Notes under the pieces: generated by a model
Told to the model about the DNA's origin: nothing
Databases searched by the model: none
Seen by the model: only the letters and a program-made list of their open reading frames with translations
Shown: piece after piece, positions 63,029 through 64,000 of the stretch
Position numbering within the stretch: position 1 is the first letter of the stretch
Layout of the letters: every line of letters begins with the position of its first letter
Made by a program: the position numbers and the translations under genes
Origin: Lachnospiraceae bacterium
GTDB taxonomy: Bacteria > Bacillota > Clostridia > Lachnospirales > Lachnospiraceae
Assembly: GCA_016286555.1 (NCBI GenBank)
Contig: JAEETA010000005.1
Coordinates: forward strand, 49,502 to 113,501
Direction: 5' to 3'
DNA length: 64,000 nucleotides

Positions 63029-64000
63029 TTGAAAATTGATTCCTGCAATTTAGGAATGGAGTCCGCCAGAAGCTATTATGCTTCCGAAATCACTACCAGG
63101 CGCTTTGAATTAACGGATTATGTGGGCGCCACAGCTGAAGGAGACCTCCCGGAGAAGGACCCGGAGGAAAACACCGGGAACGGGGGAGACCTTCTGAAGG
63201 GCGCGGAGAACGGGAAAAACGCACTGCAGAACTGGATCGAGCACATGCAGAGCGTCCGCAGTAATTACCACCTCCGCAGCGACGAGGAGACCACGGCAGA
63301 AAACATTCGCCAGCTCACCATCAAAGAGATCTTTGAACAGCTCTTTGAACAGCACAGAAAACGCTGGGATGCTATTCTGGAAAGCTGGGGTATCTCCTGC
63401 GGAAACAATCCTTCTTCCGTACAGACCGAAGGGGGAGAGGACTTTTCCGCAAACGTTCAGACCCTGCACCTTACCGAGACCGTAGAGCATTACGAACACG
63501 AGGAGACCTCCTTTGCCACCACCGGAACGGTGCGCTGCGCCGACGGGCGGGAGATCAGCTTTAACGTGAATGTCACCATGAGCAGAGAGTTCTCCGAGTA
63601 TGCGAAACGGGATCTGGGATTTACCGTGACGCAGTGCATCGATCCACTGGTGATCAACCTGGATACCAATGTGACATCCGTGTCGGATCAGACCTTCTAC
63701 TTCGACTTGGACTGTGACGGACAGGAGGATCGCATCAGCTCCCTGGGAGCAGGCAGCGGATTCCTGGCGCTGGACAAAAACGGCGACGGAGCCATCAATG
63801 ACGGCAGCGAGCTTTTCGGCACTGCCAGCGGCGACGGCTTCGCGGACCTGGCAGCCTATGACCTGGATCACAACGGCTGGATAGACGAAAACGATGAGGT
63901 CTATGAAATGCTGAGGATCTGGATCAGAAATGAAGACGGCACAGATACTCTTCTTAGCCTTAAGGAGTCGGATGTGGGAGCAATTTATCTCGGTAATGCT
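63029..64000 (+). CDS. Calcium-loop-containing protein of unknown function, partial (C-terminus beyond window)
   Basis: The frame is open from a TTG at 63029 (GGAG at about 11 bases) to the window end, 324 codons. An ATG at 63056 is an alternative start. There is no signal peptide. Residues 1-100 are polar and helical. The visible C-terminal part contains Asp-rich loops, FDLDCDGQED, LDKNGDGAINDGSELFG and YDLDHNGWIDENDEVYE, which resemble EF-hand or dockerin-type calcium sites. Similar proteins occur in Bacillota and gamma-proteobacteria, sometimes with RTX-like annotation. The missing end prevents a firmer call. Confidence 0.65.
   Translation, partial: MKIDSCNLGMESARSYYASEITTRRFELTDYVGATAEGDLPEKDPEENTGNGGDLLKGAENGKNALQNWIEHMQSVRSNYHLRSDEETTAENIRQLTIKEIFEQLFEQHRKRWDAILESWGISCGNNPSSVQTEGGEDFSANVQTLHLTETVEHYEHEETSFATTGTVRCADGREISFNVNVTMSREFSEYAKRDLGFTVTQCIDPLVINLDTNVTSVSDQTFYFDLDCDGQEDRISSLGAGSGFLALDKNGDGAINDGSELFGTASGDGFADLAAYDLDHNGWIDENDEVYEMLRIWIRNEDGTDTLLSLKESDVGAIYLGNA

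Noticed and set aside
1..64000. CRISPR arrays, tRNA or rRNA genes, insertion sequences, integrases
   Set aside because: None seen on either strand: no regularly spaced direct repeats, no cloverleaf with the conserved T-loop, and no transposase or integrase motif.

Overview
The window looks like a chromosomal segment of a Bacillota bacterium of class Clostridia, most likely a fairly GC-rich gut or rumen member of the Lachnospiraceae. This is inferred from: strong GGAGG ribosome-binding sites; hrcA-grpE-dnaK-dnaJ behind a perfect CIRCE; an isoleucine T-box before ileS; LL-diaminopimelate aminotransferase; cellobiose phosphorylase; a PucR/CdaR-type regulator; and a Lys/Ala-rich histone-like protein. 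No rRNA, tRNA, CRISPR array, transposase or phage gene was seen. Most of the window is ordinary core or metabolic sequence.

Layout. 1-2855 (minus): a GntR (YtrA-like) repressor, ABC ATPase and permease, with a palindromic operator at the promoter. 2880-3200: a gene-free block of nested inverted repeats. 3313-5402: a glycosyltransferase overlapping an arginase-fold gene. 5517-9301 (minus): a NatA/NatB-like ABC exporter with two permeases. 9534-14122: an overlapping cluster of an rRNA m5C methyltransferase, a pseudouridine synthase, an O-antigen-ligase-like membrane protein and a membrane protein with a C-terminal J domain. 14240-18491: metG, a lipase-like hydrolase, a GNAT protein and a YesL protein. 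18590-22495: a diguanylate cyclase, an MsmX-type sugar ATPase and a PucR-type regulator. 22484-24163: a radical SAM activase, SRP RNA, an orphan promoter-terminator pair and a hairpin cluster. 24163-27906: an aminotransferase, a patatin, uppP and the histone-like gene.

28068-32985 is the HrcA-controlled chaperone operon. 33048-40367 is a cellobiose locus: cellobiose phosphorylase diverges from a LacI regulator, two sugar permeases and a binding lipoprotein, with LacI-type operators in the shared promoter region. It has no ATPase, so the MsmX-type protein at 20219 is the natural candidate to energise it. 40503-42165 is a DegV / TetR divergent pair sharing operators. 42215-50895 holds a GT2 glycosyltransferase, an AlkD-like repair protein, a GH31 glycosidase, metY, an EAL phosphodiesterase and dapL. 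51054-53765 holds the two most unusual loci: a lipoprotein that appears to join an RsgI-like middle domain to seven DnaJ-type CxxCxGxG zinc motifs, and an HTH-HipA-like kinase with a small overlapping partner. 53781-62889 holds T-box-ileS, glycogen phosphorylase, a YbhJ-like aconitase-family hydratase and an SseB-like protein. The window ends inside a gene for a calcium-loop-containing protein.

Together the genes describe a saccharolytic anaerobe that imports cello-oligosaccharides, cleaves them by phosphorolysis, mobilises glycogen the same way, and has at least one cyclase and one phosphodiesterase for cyclic-di-GMP. Starts were moved from the longest open frame to the codon with the best Shine-Dalgarno spacing wherever the two disagreed.
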